64,000 nucleotides of DNA from Phaseolus vulgaris (lineage: Eukaryota > Streptophyta > Magnoliopsida > Fabales > Fabaceae): NCBI RefSeq assembly GCF_000499845.2, contig NC_023751.2, positions 12,191,564 through 12,255,563 on the forward strand, read 5' to 3'. Below are positions 10,396 through 22,831 of this stretch, in pieces. The position numbers and the translations under genes were made by a program. How positions within the stretch are numbered: position 1 is the first letter of the stretch; each line of letters opens with the position of its first letter. Under the pieces are notes generated by a model, which worked only from the letters and a program-made list of their open reading frames with translations, did not search any database and was not told where the DNA came from.

Positions 10396-12722
10396 GAATA
10401 TTGAATGATAGTATATAATTAATATATGATAACCGGAATATGGAAAAAGGGAATAGTGGATAATCTGGGTTGGGGATAGAGGGGAAGGTGGTGAATTGAA
10501 TGATGGATGCTGTTAATTCAAAGAAAAGTTCTTGCAATTGGAGGAATTGCAATTTGCAATGAAACCAAAAAAAGTAGGAAAAATAATTATATTATATCCC
10601 TGTCCTCAACTGCTACTACCTCACCCATTTTATTCATCAAATTATACGCTCCCTCGTCTTTCACTTATTAAATTAAAATACCACCTGAATCACCAATATG
10701 TTGTTTTAGTAAAAAAATGAAAAAAATTTATGCAATTAAAATTTAAGTGATGATGATTTATTTTCTAAAACTTCCAATTATATCAACATTTTACGACAAA
10801 TGCTATATTTTGTTTTTATGTTTTTTTTTTACTTAGTCATTTATTGTTGTATTCTTGTTTTCTTTTAAGTTAATTTTTACTTTTTATTCGTTGGTGTTCG
10901 ACTACATATTTTTTATTATTATATTTTAATTTTAAAAACATTCTTTTTTTTTTATTTTTCTATCTAACATCCTTTTATTTTTTATTTCTCTATCTAGCAC
11001 CATTTCAAAAATAAATAAATAAATAATAATTTTTATTTATAATTTTAATTTTGAATGCATTAAAAAATAAGTATTTTTAATGTTTAAAATAGTTAGAAAT
11101 ATAAATAATGAATAAAGAAATGAGTTTTTATAAAATAAAAAATAAATAGAAAAATAAATTTAAAATGTTTAGTTTGAAAATATTTTTTTTAAGAATGAAA
11201 AAAATTAAAAATTAAACCCTACAACAATATAAAAGTTGAATCTATAAACATAAATTAGTATTTATTTTTATTATTATTGATGATGTAATCGTGTTAATTT
11301 CAAGTAAAAAATATGTGACATAATTGCAAAAAAAAAAAACAAAGTCAATTAGTATTAATTAATAGGGGACACACAAATAATATTGAAGTGTCTACCCTAA
11401 ATGCAAAATCCTAAAAATAAAACTAATGCAAATGTTACACTTAATGCTTAAAAATGATAAGAAAAAAATGAAAAAAAAATAAGTCTAGAAAATAAAAACA
11501 GCAACAATAAAAAAAATGGCAGAAAAAATAATAACTAAAAACATAAAAGATATAAAATAAAGACAAAATAAATTAAGAGTGATGTCTAACATGAAAACTT
11601 TTATAAAAAAAAAGGCAAAACAAATTAAGATTAAGATAAAAGATATAAAAAAATACAAATAAGATAAATATAAGAGATATAAAACGATACTAAATAAGTA
11701 TATGTTGATCATAAAAATGAAAATAAATGAAAAATGGTGATTCATTTAATATTTTTTTCAATGGTACATTAAATAGTTTGTGCGAAATAAAACATAATTA
11801 ATAACGAAAAGTGCACAATCTAGTAATGTTGGGACATATTCTTTATATGTGTCCTGGTATTTGACAATATGAACATTTTTTTGTTCGAACAGTTCTTATT
11901 CAACTTGTTTTTTTATAATTATGTCATGTATTTTTTACTTGAAATTAACATGATTACATCATCAATAATAATAAAAATAAATACTAATTTATATTTATAA
12001 ATTCAACTTTTATGTTGGTATAGAGTTTAATTTTTTATTTTCTTCATTCTTAAAAAAAATAATTTTTAAACTAAACATTTGAAATTTATTATTTTTTTTA
12101 TTTTTATTTTGTAAAAGCTCATTTATTTATTCATTAATTATATTTCTAACTATTTTAAACATTAAAAATATTTATTTTTTAATGCACTCAAAATTTAAAT
12201 TATAAAAAAAATTATTATTTATTTATTTATTTTTGAAATGGTGCTAGATAGGGAAATAAAAAATAAAAGGGTATTAGATAAAAAAATAAAAACAAAAGAG
12301 GATTAGACAGAGTAATAAAAAAAAGTGTTAAATAGGGAATTTAGCCAACAAAAAAGACCACATATCATTTTTATGTTTTATTTAAATATATTTTAAACTT
12401 CAAAATTGAAACACAAGACAAAATTTGATGTTTCACAACAAGGTTAATGTTCAATATGACACAAACTTAACGTGCATTGAAAATAAAATGTACAATTAAT
12501 ATTAAAATTAATTATTTCACATATACGCACTAAAAAATAATTTCTAAATTTTATAAAATAAAAAACTCTCTTTTTATAATGTTTTTATTCAATATGAATA
12601 TAGAAAATAAAAAATGAAGATGGGTAAAAACGAGAATTTTTATAACAAAAAAGAAATGAGAGGAAAGGAATAGTGAGGTTTTAGAGTGGAGGGTGAGGGT
12701 TTGAGGGTTGGAAGCAAAGAAG
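10396..12722. other. Intergenic dominated by fold-back repeat
   Basis: The first part is the likely divergent promoter of the syntaxin gene. A large inverted repeat fills 10945-12310 (separate entry). No coding region recognised. Confidence 0.5.
10945..12310. repeat. Fold-back element, inverted arms of about 400 bp
   Basis: The left arm (about 10945-11345) and right arm (about 11905-12310) are imperfect reverse complements. Matching landmarks include CTATCTAGCACCATTTC against GAAATGGTGCTAGATAG, and GATGATGTAATCGTG against CATGATTACATCATC. The centre is a loop of about 560 bp without an open frame. No clear transposase or target duplication was found. Confidence 0.75.
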
Positions 12723-14552
12723 ATGAAGGAAGCGGAGGAGCAACTGTGCGAGGCGGCCAGGAAGGGTGACGTGGAGAAAGTGAGGGCTCTCATAGACTCC
12801 GGCGCCGACGTCACCCACTTCGACGGCGAGGGCCTCAATCCTCTCATGCACGCCGCAAAGAACGGCCATGCACCCGTCCTCACTCTCCTCCTCTCCGCCG
12901 GCGCTCCCTGGAACGCCCTCTCTCCCTCCAGCCTCTCCGCCGGCGACTACGCCATGCAGGAAGGCCACAGCGAAGCCTTCGACCTTCTCCTCAACGCCGG
13001 TACACATTCCTCTTTTTCCATTCCGACTATTTCTATTTGCTTATTGGGGTCTGATTTCGTTTCAATTTGCCAGGGATTCAGGCCGAACTGATCTTGGGAA
13101 CAATTGCGAGGAAGGAAAACAAGAGCGGCGATTCCGGTGTCAATTATCTGGAAGATAGGGTGAGTTTTAGCGAAGACAAGCTTATGGACTCCGAAAGCAA
13201 AGCTGTGATGATGGCGTGGGAGAAGCCGTTGATGGAGGCTCATGCCAAAGCTGTTTGTTCGGGAGGGGGCCACGTGCTCAATATTGGGTTCGGAATGGGG
13301 CTCGTGGATTCGGCCATTCAGCAGTATGCACCTGCATCACACACCATCGTTGAGGCTCATCCGGAGGTTTATCAACGCATGCTTCGCTCCGGTTGGGGTC
13401 AGAAGGAAAATGTGAAGATAGTTTTTGGCCGATGGCAGGATGTTCTGTCTCAGCTTGAAACATATGATGGTAATTTCTAATCCTAATCTTCATTGACTTG
13501 ATACTTAATTGTAGCAGTACAATTTATTCAATTGTCTTCTGTTGAAAACAGACGAAATATTAAGATCCTATATTGGCTAGTTAGGAGGCCAAATTTCGTT
13601 ATTTGAGCTACTTTTTGGTATTTACTTGAGCTCAGTCTCTAATTTTAAGCTGAGAGTCCATTCTAATGGTGGATATGGTCATTGGTGAACTTATTGGACC
13701 GACCACCTGTTATCAAATTATCTGCGAATTCAATTTTTAGTGTATTATAAAGATTTCATATTGATATGACTACAAAGTGTATGATTGATAGAGAGGACAG
13801 AAATTGGTTGGGTGAAATAGAGAAGAGACGAGGATACGGATAGAGAGATGAGTATAAATAGGAAACAGTTTTTTTTTAAAATTATATTTTGTTTTTTCTC
13901 TCCTACCAAACACCCTAACTTAATTTTATCTTTATCCATCCTCACAACCAAAGTTTATGGTTATATAAGTGAGGGAAATCTATAATTTTTTAGCTTTTTG
14001 AGTTGAGTTAGACCTAGTTTTGAATCTGGGAGTTTTATTTACTTGTAGCAGATGCATCCAATTCTTTGGGAATTTGATCTTTAACTGTTTTCAATGTTAT
14101 CATGCAATCCATGCAGCTGACCTCTCACCTAGTGAAAAATAAGGCTTTATTATTAATGTTGTTGAATATGTGTATGATGCATGATGAGTTTTATCTGGGT
14201 TATGTCTGATTTGGGTCAATGACGTGAATTGTGTTCAGGAATATTCTTTGACACCTATGGGGAGTATTATGAAGATTTAAGGGAGTTCCACCAACATCTC
14301 CCAACACTTCTGAAGCCTGGTGGTATCTACTCATTCTTCAATGGCCTTTGTGGCAGTAATGCGTTTTTCCATGTTGTTTACTGCCATTTGGTATCACTTG
14401 AGCTTGAGAATTTGGGGTATTCCACGCAATTAATTCCATTGCCTGTTAAGGATTGTTTAGGAGAACAAGTTTGGGAAGGTGTGAAACAAAGATATTGGCA
14501 GCTCGATACGTACTACCTTCCTGTCTGTCACTCTGTAGAAGACCCTGAATGA
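12723..14552 (+). CDS. RMT2: Ankyrin-repeat RMT2-type arginine N-methyltransferase
   Basis: Exons 12723-12999, 13074-13469 and 14239-14552 join in phase (split codons G|GG and G|GA) to 328 residues. The start is the ATG giving MKEAEEQLCEAARKGD; the open frame extends further upstream without a better ATG. Residues 5-93 carry two to three ankyrin-type repeats (NPLMHAAKNGHAPVLTLLLS). Residues about 125-325 are a class I methyltransferase: SAM-binding motif I VLNIGFGMGLVD at 160-171, acidic VEAHPEVY at 185-192, then FFDTYGEYYEDLREFH and LKPGGIYSFFNG. Yeast Rmt2 modifies the delta nitrogen of an arginine in ribosomal protein L12; the plant substrate is inferred. Length and domain order fit the family. 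Exon 1 is GC-rich against its AT-rich surroundings, as is common for first exons. Confidence 0.92.
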
Positions 14553-15967
14553 TGTAGGAAATTGATGTTCTGCAGTTTAGAAGAACTGCATACTGTGTGC
14601 AGTTACTGATTTCACCATTGATGCTAGTTTTTCTCCCCTTTATATATTTAAACCAAAGGAATGACTGAAATATCATGCAGTGTTTTTCCCAAACTGTAGA
14701 GGATATTGAATCGAGTGGTGTATGTTTTGATTTTAATCACATAGTCAAAATTGTTCTAACACTGTTGTTGCATTGGTGACATAATAAATGATACTGTAAG
14801 AATACACTTGGAGTCATTGGAATCCTCAACTTTATATGTAAATTCCATTACTTGGTATCGTTTAAATTTAGAAGTCTTTGGCTATAATCATCACCATGGT
14901 TCAAGATCACCATAGTTAATACCGAAGGATTTCTTTTTAAATTATCGAATTAAGAAAAAGCTTTTACTTTCAAGTTTAAGACTCCAGAGTGCTCATAACT
15001 ATATGAAGTTTAGGGTAAGTTGAGCTTTACCCTTTTTCCCTTGTTAAGCTTTTCTATATGAAGTTGAAGCTAGCAATCTAATCAAGTCAGTGTGGTCATA
15101 ATCTAGTGTGAATGTCTTCTCAATTCTTAACTCAATTAAGGGAAGGAATTGTTACGGGACATGTTTCCAATTAAAATAGGACTCGAATATTGTCAGTTGA
15201 GTTGTAGTTACTTAAAAAAGGTCGTTTTATTTGCGATTTCCGACGCAAATGCGGCTCTATTTCTCCCTTTAAAAAGAGAGAAAGTATCATTTGTTTGATA
15301 GGATAACGCAAATAAAGATAGATAAACTTATTCCTGGAATGACTTCTAAAAAACAAAAAAAAATAGAAAAATTCATGAGAACTTTATAAATTAAAGTATA
15401 TATAAATTAATTTTAACTAGAAAAACTATTTTGTTTTATTTTTTCTTCTTATATTTCTCTTCAATATTTTTTTTACAGTAGGTTACAACTAAATTTTCGA
15501 GCAAATGTTCTTGATTAGGTGATCTAAAATGGGGGTAAAGAAAGAGCTTAATGCCTTAGCTCTTCAGTTTTTGGTCAATGCTTCATATTTTTATTCCTTA
15601 TTACATACCAGTAGTTGTAAATTACCAAAAAAATCTTAATGTAATGGCAATGCAATTGAGATGCCTGCATTGGATCAACCATCTGATAGAAAAACCTGTC
15701 ATGTACACGCCAACGAGCGCAAAGCTAAGTAAATACGAATAACCATTCAGTGTCATTATTCATTTATTCAGACACGCCATTAGTCCATTACCCTGTTTCT
15801 TTACTGTGCAATCCTTCTTTTACAATTTTCAGAGAACAGCAAGAGACAAATAACATCATACCCCTTTGCCGGACCAAAAGCAGAACAAAACATAGAGAAA
15901 CGATTATTCTTGAACTCAGCCGCGTTTGCAACAGGTAATTCAGAGTTAGGGCCTTCAAAAAACAGTG
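14553..15967. other. Intergenic, convergent gene ends
   Basis: This lies between the 3' ends of the plus-strand methyltransferase and the minus-strand subtilase. No gene, RNA or clear repeat was recognised. Confidence 0.5.
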
Positions 15968-18316
15968 TCAAGTCCAGCTGAAAGCAATGGGACTAGAAAC
16001 CTTGTGTTTCCCATCAGACCATTCTAGATAAGCAAAACTGTTTGTTCCAGAAGGCTTTGAAGAAGACGTGAACGTAACTGTGTAGCTCTTCTTCTCATTC
16101 AGTTGACGGAAACTAAGTGTTTGTGGTTCAACCACAATCTTCACCGAGGGAGACTGTGTCACTGAAACTTTATACGTTGCTGGAGCTCCCACGTTTGTTA
16201 AAGTCCTTTTGTACTGAACAGCGGTTGGTTTTTGTGAACCACCCTTGACTCCGAAAGCCGTGTTAAAAGGAACAGCAAAAGATGGGTAGTTGAGATCTTC
16301 CACTCTGTACTTCTTCCTTTTGCTGCAAGTAAAATCTCTCCTAGCAACAAGCTTTATTTGATAGGAACTGTAGTTCAAGGCACAGAAGAAGCTCAAGTAG
16401 TCATCCACGGTGGCATCATAGACAAGGCCAGGATCGAAAGCAGCCACTGGATCTACATGTCCAGCCCCAAAATCAAACGGTGTGGCTGGTAGGCCAGTGT
16501 AAACATCTTTTAAGGTTTGCCCATTTTTGTAGGTTCTGTATGATGTGGTCATGAGGGCAGACCTTATAGCTGCAGGGCTCCATTCTGGGTGAGTGCCCTT
16601 AAGAAGGGCAGCTAACCCACTGACATGGGGGCAGGACATGGATGTGCCAGAGATGATGTTGAATTCCACATGCCTGGTGTCTTCAGTCATGCCAGTTGGT
16701 CCAACTGCACCAGTCCATCCAGCTAGGATGTTAACTCCTGGAGCTATTAGGTCTGGTTTGAGGACCTTTGGTGTTAGCAGATTTGGCCCTCTTGAGCTGA
16801 AAGCTGCCACCACTGGGGATGGTTGAACCCCTAAGTGGGTGCCACCAAACGAAAGTTTAGCTGTGGGATTGGGAGATGAGAAAACATACTTCTTTAGCAC
16901 ATTGCTGGATTTCTGGCCCAAAGCTATTGCCGGGAGGAGATAGGAGTCAGCCACTAACTCTTCCCCGTAATCTTCACTGTTTGCTAGTATCATCCCACTG
17001 CCTCCAGCGCTCTTCACCACCAAACCCTTTTCCACCCTTGCATTCCCTCCTCTGTCACAAATCACGATTTTTCCAGCTACTTTTGCAGCAATCAAACTAC
17101 CTTTGCTGCACAGACTTCCTTCTGAATCACCGCTTACATTACCGGCATAAACAATTGGAATTGGAGACTTAGGGGGCAGTTTGCCATTGTAAAGGGACAC
17201 CCCAGTGTATGACTTCCCATTTCCAAGGGTGACATAAGCAGGGAAGTCACGGTCTATAGTCCCAGCGCCCACTGTGGTTAACCATGGTGCCACATTAGAC
17301 AAAGAGGCTTGACTAGGCCCACCATTTCCTGCTGAATTGGAAACCAGTATTCTATGGGCAGTGGCAGCAAAAGTTCCAATCGCAATAGTGTCTCTGTAGT
17401 AATCCGTCAAACCTCCTCCAATTGACATGGAAAGGATGTTGACACCATCTGCTATGGCCTTGTCAATGCCAGCAGCTATGTCTGATGAAAAGCACCCTCC
17501 AAGCCAACACACTTTGTATGTAGCAACTCTGGCTTGTGTGGCCATGCCTCTTGCTGTCCCATTAGCAAAGCCGAAGAGGCTAGCTCCTGCAACTGCAGAA
17601 CCTGCTGCTGTTGTTGAGGTGTGAGTTCCATGGCCATCATCATCCCTTGGTGACTTTGATTCTGTACTTTCATCGATGGGTCCAAACGCCGCCTCATAGC
17701 CCTTGGCGAAAAACCTTGCACCAACAAGCTTCTTGTTACAGTTTGCTGGGCCGAAGTTCTTACCTCTCTCACACTCACCTTTCCAGCTACTTGGAACTGG
17801 GCCAAGACCCTTGTCATCGAAGCTTTTTAGCTCAGGCCACACACCAGTGTCTAGCACTCCAACAACTACATCGCTTTGTCTTCCAGAGGCCAGTGAAAGA
17901 GTGATGAATTTCTCCAACCCCAAAAACTCTGGTGTTCGAGTTGTGTGAAGATCGTATCTAATTTCAGGGATGACAGAGAGAATTCCCGGTTGCTTTGAGA
18001 GTAACTCCGCTTCTTGGGTAGTTAGCCTCGTGGAGAAGCCATGAGCTACATGTTGGTATGTGTAGAGCCTCTCTGCTGAGTCTGACACTGATTTCAGAGA
18101 TGAATCATACCAGAGGAGATGGTCATTGAAGCTTGATGGCATGCTGAACTTGTCCGTGTAAATTATGTATGTGCTTTTAGAGTGGTGATTGATTTTCTTT
18201 TCTGCTACGGTGTGTCTGCTAGAGAAAACTAGCAACAAAGAAATGAGAAGGGACTTGAATATCAGCATACTCATCTTTTCACCTTGCTCTCGCTCTTCCA
18301 TTTGAGGTTTTAGCAC
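15968..18316 (-). CDS. Subtilisin-like serine protease (SBT1 type), secreted
   Basis: An intronless frame of 782 residues from the first ATG. A start at Met15 (18274) or Met17 (18268) would place the signal peptide (LIFKSLLISLLLVFSS) at the N terminus and give 768 or 766 residues, closer to the family. The I9 propeptide covers about 48-125 (STYIIYTDKF to IRYDLHTTRTPEFLGL). The catalytic residues are all present: D156 in GVLDTGVWPE, H229 in DDGHGTHTS, N331 in NSAGNGGP and S559 in SGTSMSCPH. A protease-associated domain is inserted between N331 and S559, and a fibronectin-III-like C-terminal domain ends in SPIAFSWT. It acts in the cell wall or apoplast. It resembles the SBT1.7/1.8 group; the exact orthologue is not assigned. 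It appears intact. Confidence 0.95.
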   Translation of the reverse strand: MLKPQMEEREQGEKMSMLIFKSLLISLLLVFSSRHTVAEKKINHHSKSTYIIYTDKFSMPSSFNDHLLWYDSSLKSVSDSAERLYTYQHVAHGFSTRLTTQEAELLSKQPGILSVIPEIRYDLHTTRTPEFLGLEKFITLSLASGRQSDVVVGVLDTGVWPELKSFDDKGLGPVPSSWKGECERGKNFGPANCNKKLVGARFFAKGYEAAFGPIDESTESKSPRDDDGHGTHTSTTAAGSAVAGASLFGFANGTARGMATQARVATYKVCWLGGCFSSDIAAGIDKAIADGVNILSMSIGGGLTDYYRDTIAIGTFAATAHRILVSNSAGNGGPSQASLSNVAPWLTTVGAGTIDRDFPAYVTLGNGKSYTGVSLYNGKLPPKSPIPIVYAGNVSGDSEGSLCSKGSLIAAKVAGKIVICDRGGNARVEKGLVVKSAGGSGMILANSEDYGEELVADSYLLPAIALGQKSSNVLKKYVFSSPNPTAKLSFGGTHLGVQPSPVVAAFSSRGPNLLTPKVLKPDLIAPGVNILAGWTGAVGPTGMTEDTRHVEFNIISGTSMSCPHVSGLAALLKGTHPEWSPAAIRSALMTTSYRTYKNGQTLKDVYTGLPATPFDFGAGHVDPVAAFDPGLVYDATVDDYLSFFCALNYSSYQIKLVARRDFTCSKRKKYRVEDLNYPSFAVPFNTAFGVKGGSQKPTAVQYKRTLTNVGAPATYKVSVTQSPSVKIVVEPQTLSFRQLNEKKSYTVTFTSSSKPSGTNSFAYLEWSDGKHKVSSPIAFSWT

Positions 18317-18369
18317 AATTTAGTCTCAGTCTTCCTTCCAATTTGCTTCAGAAATGCAGGGAAAGTTGC

Positions 18370-18375
18370 TATATA
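18370..18375 (-). promoter_or_regulatory. TATA box of the subtilase gene
   Basis: On the minus strand the word TATATA lies about 55 bp before the first ATG and about 95 bp before Met15. It follows AAGAA and precedes GCAACTTTC. Placement is consistent with a transcription start just upstream of Met1 or between Met1 and Met15. Confidence 0.5.
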
Positions 18376-18399
18376 TTCTTGGCTAGGCCTTAGCTAAGA

Positions 18400-19291
18400 T
18401 ATCTTGCAATTATTGGAAGCGAATAATGATGAGGAATTGAAACAATAGTGTAATGGAAATGCAATGTACACTTTCATCCATATCAAATTATGTTAATATA
18501 AAACTTTAAATACGTATTATAAAAGTTAAAAAATTTATATATATTATAACTCTTATTCAACTAAAAATATAAAAACGTGTCACATACAACCTATGTAGCA
18601 AACAAGGATCCAGATGCTCACACGACACGGATACCAATACAGAGATACGTATAATCTCTAATATGTAGGACACGGGAATATAGATCTATATATTATATAA
18701 TTATGAGGTATATAAATTGACAATAAATATTTATGTGTACAAGTATGTTTCAGATTTTTTTGGGAGCAGGAAGATGTTTTTTTTGATGGGTTCAAAAAAA
18801 TTTGTTCTTTATTTTTATAATCATAATAAAAATTTATACAATAAATTTGAGTTTTTTGAAAATTATTGTATTTATCCTTTTTAAAATTGTGTTCGAACCA
18901 TGTTAGAATTGTCAGAAATTCAATAAATATTTTTTGAATTGAACACTTCATCGATAAGTGTTCTACGCGTGTCGTACGAGTGTCGACACCGATACGTGTA
19001 TCCGACACGGACCTAATGGGAATTTATTTTTATTCTATCACATATCCAAAATGAATTCAAACACTGAAGTTCTCAATAAAATTAAAGATGATAAATTTTG
19101 TTAAGCAATTATGGACTGATTTACAAGAAGATAAAAAAAAAGCATGTTTATTAGACTCAAATACAAACTAATTTCAAATTTGATATAATATTGTTATATC
19201 AGAAGAGGTAATATACAATCTCTTTCTTTTATTATGGATATTATTAAGAGAAAGAGAAAGATTGGGTTTACGGCCACGCTACTCAAACTTC

Positions 19292-19333
<42 letters not shown>

Positions 19334-19430
19334 CTAGTGTTTGTGAGTTGGATTCCACATAATCTAAGATCATTAATTTTTATGTATCTTTAATTAAAGA
19401 TAGGATATGTAGGTACACTGCATTAACCAT

Positions 19431-19475
<45 letters not shown>

Positions 19476-20400
19476 TAGAATTACTTTTGTTCCACTATTT
19501 ACTTTACATGTCATATTTTCACCTATGAAAAAGTTTGAAGTGTACTTATATACAAAGAAAAAGAAAGTGGAATTGCTTATCTGAGTGTACTATCCCAACT
19601 AAGTGTAAGTGTGTAACTTCCAAGAACACTATGGAAATAATAAAACAAACACACTCCATTCCTACAACATCTATACTATTAAACTACATTAATAAAGAAC
19701 ATATTTGGTGTCCATGCTTCTTTTTAATTATGTTATCTCTTCACTAATTCTAAAAACTATTTAACAATCATTACATTTATTATATAAATAAGTATTTTTT
19801 TCTTCATAGTTAATCCATGGACTTTTTTTAACTAGTCTAATATAAAAGGATTGACATTATAGATAAGGTATGTACAATTGAAGAGGAATTTAATTAAAAT
19901 TACAAAAAAAAAAAAATAACACGGGCCAGTCTTTAATAATATACTAACTTTGATAAGATTTACGAAATTAATTAATAGCTTTTATATACAGTTTTTAGTT
20001 TGCTGGAATATATTTTTTAATTAAATTTTCTGCATATAAAATTTATAGTGAAGTATCAACTGTGATTTGAGCTTATTTTTAATAATTCATAATTGAAAAA
20101 TTTAATTTAATTAGAAAAAAGATTAAAACAATCAAATAATTGAAACAAAAGAGATAGTAGATGTGAAACACCTTTTGACTTGTTACTGGAATAATATGTC
20201 AAATCCATCCTAAAAGAAAAAAAAAACCAAATATTGAAAAGATTATTTGTACTACCGAGTGGTCGAGAGACCGAATGGTCGACAAAACCTAGTGAACTTG
20301 GAAGCAGTAGATAAGTCTACAATTAATCGTAATTAAGTCAGTTTAATCATAAACTATTATTAAAGCACATTTGGACTTTCATATGACCATAAGCAGGCAC
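18400..20400. other. Intergenic, AT-rich with dinucleotide runs
   Basis: No gene recognised. (AT)n runs lie at about 19296-19330 and 19441-19472. A small inverted-repeat patch at 18619-19010 is listed separately. Confidence 0.5.
18619..19010. repeat. Possible old inverted-repeat element with GACACGGATAC ends
   Basis: ACACGACACGGATACC on the plus strand near 18619 faces, on the minus strand near 19010, CCGTGTCGGATACACGTATC. The ends share GACACGGATAC-like words in opposite orientation, around 340 bp of AT-rich sequence. The match is imperfect and no target duplication was seen. Confidence 0.3.
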
Positions 20401-20600
20401 ATGACAATTGAGGTTCAACATAAAACTATAAATACTAAAGGAGATTCAATGCCAAAGGTAATTTTCTTATCCCTAACTCACCTATATATTATACTCGGAC
20501 TGACTTGAACGTTAGAGCGTCTTTGCAGGTACCTCACCCGCTCATTGGAGAAGTTTAAGAAGGCACCAAACACAGAAGCCGCGAGCATGAGAGAAAAAGG
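20240..20600 (+). mobile_element. LTR-like fragment with TATA box and conserved motif
   Basis: CTATAAATA at 20426-20434 is followed about 75 bp later by a motif reading TGACTTGAACGTTAGAGCGT then CTTTGCAGGTACC (20501-20533). The same motif occurs at 40046-40083 (+) and 30482-30516 (-), and half of it at 22956-22980 (-). TATA, then a GC-richer patch, looks like an R-U5 boundary of an LTR. Borders are not resolved. Confidence 0.4.
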
Positions 20601-22831
20601 AGATTATTGAAGTTAGTTTAAGAGTAACCCAATCTGAAACAACATTATTAAATATTAAAAAGTATTACTAAATGGTGAAAACAACATTTGTATAGTACGA
20701 CAAACACAAGATTATATATAAATGATTATATTTGGTTATTTTGACCCTTTTTCTATTGAGTTTTTGTTTTCATAGTGATCCAGTGGACAGAAGATCATGA
20801 GCAGTTAAGAAGTAAGTATAACATGATCATAGGATTCCTCCATGTATGAATGCAGTGTCCAATTAAAAGTAACCTAATCTTGCTTTTTTCTCAATCATGG
20901 ATGAGCATGTTGAAAATGGGGATTCTCACTCTACTTTTTACTACAGTACAAAAAGATAAACATGTTAAAGTAATATAATATTTGTATTTCATTAGATGAA
21001 ATTAGTTAATGAATTACACAAAGTTATTTTTGTTAACATAATATTAATTTATCTTTATGTATATGATGCTTTTTTTTATTATCAAAAGTAATATAATATA
21101 TTATCTATAGTTATATAAATGTCTTATTTTGTTTAAAGCCACTTTTGACTCCTATACTTTGTACGGATGTATGGTTTTGATTCCCTCAAATTTTTAATTC
21201 CAATTTTTCATTTAATGTTTTAAAATTAATCATTTTTGTTCACCATTAAGATAGTATTTAATTATTAAAAGAAACATGTATTTTTTAAATAAAAATATTA
21301 AAATTAATTGCTAAACTTAATATTGATATCTTACTTAAATGAGTACATAAAATTATTATTAAAAATATGAAAATTACTTTATTTTGAAAAACTCAATAAT
21401 CAAATCTGAAATTAAAATTTTGCAAGGGATAAAAGTGATTTTTAGTATCATTATTTTATACATGTTTTATGAATTTTTTATACTAAATTGACATATTTTT
21501 TATTTAATTAATTTTCATTAAAAATATTTATTTTTAACTGTCATTAAACATAACACGCTATCTATTGATCACAATTGAAAACAATATTTTAGTAATTAAA
21601 TTAATCTTAATAAAGAAGCGTTTCAACTTTAATATTTTTAACTTTAAATTAATTTTTATTAAATATCTATTAATTGATTTTTGATTTGTTAAATCAGTCT
21701 TCTTTAAAATATTTTAATTTTTTATTTTATTTTTATGCAGAAATATGTGTAGAGTGTGTGAGATGTTTGATTTGTACCAAGAAACCCACTAAGATATTGG
21801 TTGATATAGTGGAAGAAGCACTGAGTTAGACATCCTTAGACCTTAGGTGATTGCAATTTACACTATTCAATTTTTAGATATTTATATTTATTTATTATAA
21901 AATGTAAAGATACCCTCTATGCATTATGCATTATGCTTCACCCATTATTGTGGCACTTGCTGGAGTGGACCTACACCACTCTTCAATGTTATCCATTAGG
22001 TTATAATGCTCAACTTAGTGTGATTTATTGTTGGATAATAATATTAAAGATATAAATATGAAAGTTATTGAAGATGTTAATGTTAATTATGTTAATGTTA
22101 ATATTAATTATGTTTTTAGTTATTTCTCTTTATATAGGTGAATAATTTTATTTTGTTTTTGTCTGTTATGATGCTAGTATTTATTGATTATTAATTTTTT
22201 CTTTTTTAACTAAACCTAGAATGAGTGTACTGTTTATATATATTCAGATTATTTATTTTGATCTCAATAAAATAATATTAAAGATATTCATTCTCATATA
22301 TTTTTACTTTTCTTTTGCTTTTTTTTCATTTCTATTCTATTTTATAATAATAAATTATTTCATTCAATACAATTTTTTTAATATGACAACTTATATTCTA
22401 AATTTATTATGAAATTTAACTTCATTACTACCAAAATAAGTTAAAAATTACAGAAGATAGTTTGTGTTAATAGGTTACATAAAAAGAAATTCACAATCAC
22501 TAATAAATAGTTACGTCCATATATATTTAATTTAATTTATTCTTTGTGATAAAAAAAAATTACGTTCATATAATTTAAAAGTTATATTAATTATATATAG
22601 TCATAGAAAAGGTTTCCATTTATTGTGAGAATCCTATAATTAAATATTAGATTATTATTTAGTAAAAGAAAAGGTTCCAATCAATCTAGAGAATCTTAGG
22701 GAATCTTATTACTCAATACTAAAAGGTTACGAGTTGATAGATAACGTTTCTTTCTATCTTTATCATTCAAAATAAAAGAGTTGTGTAGTAATAGGTAAAT
22801 TCTAACTTTTTCTAAATTATATATATATATA
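20600..22831. other. Intergenic, AT-rich
   Basis: No coding region, RNA gene or well-defined repeat recognised on either strand. Confidence 0.5.

Noticed and set aside
16593..17948. Plus-strand and alternate minus-strand frames across the subtilase
   Set aside because: Antisense or out-of-frame shadows of a complete 782-codon enzyme frame with all catalytic residues.
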